From contig NC_021985.1 of assembly GCF_000444875.1 (NCBI RefSeq), positions 3,357,535 to 3,421,534 of the forward strand: 64,000 nt of DNA, written 5' to 3'. Below the pieces are notes generated by a model, which worked only from the letters and a program-made list of their open reading frames with translations, searched no databases and was not told the origin of the DNA. How positions within the stretch are numbered: the stretch's first letter is position 1; every line of letters begins with the position of its first letter. The DNA comes from Streptomyces collinus Tu 365. Its GTDB lineage: Bacteria; Actinomycetota; Actinomycetes; Streptomycetales; Streptomycetaceae. Of this stretch, positions 63,409-64,000 are shown one piece after another. The position numbers were made by a program, and so were the translations under genes.

Positions 63409-64000
63409 TCAGCGGAAGACCGAGGGCGGCGGGGCCGGCGAGGCCACCGCCGCCGCGTCCGTCACGGGTGCGGCGCCGCCGGTGAAGTCGGTGAGTTGTC
63501 TGCCGTGTTCGACCCGGGCCGGGTGCGGGTCGGAGGCGGCGCGGCGGGTGAGTTCGGCCAGCGGGAGCGGGAGGTCGCAGGCGGCCAGGACGGCGTTGCC
63601 GAAGCGTTTGCCGCGCAGCACGGCCGGGTCCGCGATCAGGGCCAGCTCCGGGAAGCGGGCGGCGGCGGTGGCGATCTGGCCGCGCAGGTGGGCGAGCGGG
63701 GGGCCGTCGGCGAGGTTGGCCGCGTAGACACCGGAGGGCTTCAGGGCCCGGCGGACCTCGTCGAGGAACTCGGTGGAGGTGAGGTGGGCGGGGGTCCGGG
63801 CGCCGCTGAAGACGTCGGCGATGACCAGGTCGGCCCAGCCGTCCGGCACCTTGGCCAGTCCTTCGCGGGCGTCGGCCGACCGCACCCGTATCCGCGCGTT
63901 CGCGTCCAGCGGCAGTGCGCGGCGCACCAGTTGGACGAGGGCGGCGTCCCGCTCGACGACCTGCTGGGTGGAGCGGGGCCGGGTGGCGGCGACGTACCGG
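63409..64000 (-). CDS. Spermidine-synthase-like methyltransferase-fold protein, C-terminal part (partial)
   Basis: The frame is open from the window edge to a stop at 63409-63411, giving 197 residues of the C-terminal part. It contains ERDAALVQLVRR, VRSADAREGL, WADLVIADVFSGARTPAHLT and LKPSGVYAANLADG, matching SpeE-like Rossmann methyltransferases with the acidic DVFSG loop that binds the aminopropyl donor region. Such proteins can be orphan polyamine synthases. The 5' end and start lie to the right of the window. Confidence 0.75.
   Translation of the reverse strand, partial: RYVAATRPRSTQQVVERDAALVQLVRRALPLDANARIRVRSADAREGLAKVPDGWADLVIADVFSGARTPAHLTSTEFLDEVRRALKPSGVYAANLADGPPLAHLRGQIATAAARFPELALIADPAVLRGKRFGNAVLAACDLPLPLAELTRRAASDPHPARVEHGRQLTDFTGGAAPVTDAAAVASPAPPPSVFR

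Overview
The window is chromosomal DNA of a Streptomyces. The evidence is very high GC with strong third-position GC bias, GTG/TTG starts, the desferrioxamine (des) cluster, adpA with its single TTA codon, the cellobiose (ceb) operon with its 14-bp operator, and DmdR-type iron boxes. Gene order resembles, from memory, the S. coelicolor SCO274x-SCO280x region. The species itself is not determined. I see no prophage, insertion sequence, CRISPR array, integrase or transposase. This is mostly conserved chromosome with lineage-specific inserts.

Region by region. (1) 1-5150: the end of a ribokinase gene and rbsD, then a leftward operon (Gfo/Idh/MocA oxidoreductase, DUF993 aldolase-like protein, TIM-barrel isomerase) facing a LacI regulator across a clear operator. 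(2) 5150-10900: a 118-bp tandem intergenic repeat, another sugar isomerase, an MFS exporter, a secreted GH3 hexosaminidase-like enzyme behind a promoter with a perfect 13-bp inverted repeat, and a lipoprotein. (3) 10900-18300: leftward genes for a secreted S37 peptidase, a small Cys-rich secreted protein, a single-chain asymmetric ABC exporter and a beta-lactamase-like serine hydrolase, then a gene remnant. (4) 18300-25200: a leftward operon (sodium:solute symporter, ureohydrolase, thiamine-diphosphate enzyme) facing a PucR-type regulator, which I suggest is a guanidino/arginine catabolic module; then a conserved GHPGG protein. (5) 25200-34450: a Gly/His-rich secreted protein, acyl-CoA thioesterase and acyl-CoA dehydrogenase, and a TetR repressor diverging over two operators from a leucine-catabolism operon (methylcrotonyl-CoA carboxylase beta and alpha, HMG-CoA lyase, acyl-CoA dehydrogenase). 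(6) 34450-41770: iron-box controlled desE, desF and desABCD for making, taking up and reducing the siderophore desferrioxamine. (7) 41770-48300: GH20 hexosaminidase with a DasR-like site, DUF4429 protein, purple acid phosphatase, a small conserved protein, and glmS. (8) 48300-52620: acetate-permease-like protein, universal stress protein, a small membrane protein, adpA, orn (oligoribonuclease) and tRNA-His. (9) 52740-58900: cebR, cebEFG and bglC. (10) 59000-64000: a secreted CBM2-GH18 chitinase, an OmpR-type response regulator and histidine kinase, a small exported protein and the end of a spermidine-synthase-like gene.

Several modules meet in nutrient sensing and development. Chitin and GlcNAc release (GH20, chitinase, GH3) carries DasR-like sites, amino-sugar supply has glmS, and cellobiose uptake has CebR. 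Iron is handled by des, branched-chain acyl-CoA catabolism sits under a TetR repressor, and adpA and orn are central to differentiation and nucleotide signalling. I found nothing that clearly amounts to an entirely new system. The best candidates for new biology are the guanidino/thiamine-diphosphate operon, the DUF993 sugar operon with its operator, the GH3 promoter repeat and the asymmetric fused ABC exporter.
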